Of a stretch of 6,166 nucleotides of DNA, positions 6,087 to 6,166 are shown in pieces. Numbering within the stretch: the stretch's first letter is position 1; every line of letters starts with the position of its first letter. The stretch is from Legionellales bacterium UBA4759 (GTDB lineage: Bacteria > Pseudomonadota > Gammaproteobacteria > Legionellales > Legionellaceae): contig DHHZ01000037.1 of the NCBI GenBank assembly GCA_002403515.1, forward strand, positions 1-6,166. The letters run 5' to 3'. Below the pieces are notes generated by a model that saw nothing but the letters and a program-made list of their open reading frames with translations, was not told where the DNA came from and ran no database searches. The position numbers were made by a program, and so were the translations under genes.

Positions 6087-6166
6087 TTAAGCATCTTTAT
6101 TCATATTTGCTTCGATGTAATCAATCGCTTCTTGAATTGTGGTGATTTTTTCTGATTTTTCATCAG
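6087..6166 (-). CDS. acpP: Acyl carrier protein, C-terminal end (cut by window edge)
   Basis: The last 25 codons and a TAA stop (6089 to 6087) are in the window. They encode DEKSEKITTIQEAIDYIEAN and five further residues ending in KDA. This matches the ACP C-terminus, where helix IV carries the E-K-I-T-T-x-x-x-A-I-D-Y-I pattern; the cut codon before it (xCT) is compatible with the usual Pro of IPDE. ACP carries growing acyl chains on a 4'-phosphopantetheine arm; the attachment Ser (DSL motif) lies outside the window. The neighbouring fabF, whose product uses ACP thioesters, confirms the call. The terminator just downstream suggests mostly monocistronic, high-level expression. Confidence 0.95.
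   Translation of the reverse strand, partial: DEKSEKITTIQEAIDYIEANMNKDA

Noticed and set aside
6044..6089. A promoter for fabF in the acpP-fabF gap, for example TTGAAA or TTGAAT as -35.
   Set aside because: At 16-18 nt spacing the matching -10 boxes are poor, and the candidates overlap the terminator stem, so no supported promoter can be called.

Overview
The window is an AT-rich stretch of gammaproteobacterial chromosome. It holds one tightly packed housekeeping gene run, all on the minus strand. Read in the direction of transcription (right to left), the order is acpP (3' end only), a terminator hairpin, fabF, mltG, tmk, holB, a TatD/YcfH-type nuclease gene, anmK, a consensus-like promoter, and the start of an MFS transporter gene that leaves the window at base 1. 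This is the classic fab/tmk/holB neighbourhood of Gammaproteobacteria such as E. coli. Two differences from E. coli are that pabC is missing between fabF and mltG, and anmK is attached to the end. The low GC, the protein flavour and the N-terminus of the MFS protein make me favour Legionellales (the Legionella/Coxiella side). That assignment is inference only.

Right edge (6007-6166): the last 25 codons of acyl carrier protein are followed by an 11-bp perfect hairpin and a run of T, a textbook intrinsic terminator. fabF starts 80 nt after acpP, from a TTG codon with a very good Shine-Dalgarno. This pairing fits a need for far more ACP than FabF.

Centre (452-6006): six genes (fabF, mltG, tmk, holB, tatD, anmK) are separated by junctions running from an 11-nt overlap to a 3-nt gap, so they are very probably cotranscribed and partly translationally coupled. 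They join fatty-acid elongation (FabF), peptidoglycan chain termination (MltG), dTTP synthesis (Tmk), the replication clamp loader (HolB), a metal-dependent nuclease (TatD family) and peptidoglycan recycling (AnmK). MltG creates 1,6-anhydro-MurNAc ends and AnmK phosphorylates 1,6-anhydro-MurNAc, so the run holds an enzyme that makes this sugar form and one that salvages it.

Left edge (1-451): immediately after the anmK stop lies a perfect TTGACA, a 17-nt spacer and TCTAAT. A strong SD and the first 129 codons of an MFS transporter follow. This gene therefore looks like a separate transcription unit, although no terminator is visible before it.

No mobile element, CRISPR array, tRNA or rRNA was seen, and no gene-free stretch exceeds 300 bases. 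I found no convincing previously undescribed system. The points worth a second look are small-scale: start codon choice, the terminator and promoter, the mltG-anmK linkage, and unusual residues in HolB and Tmk.
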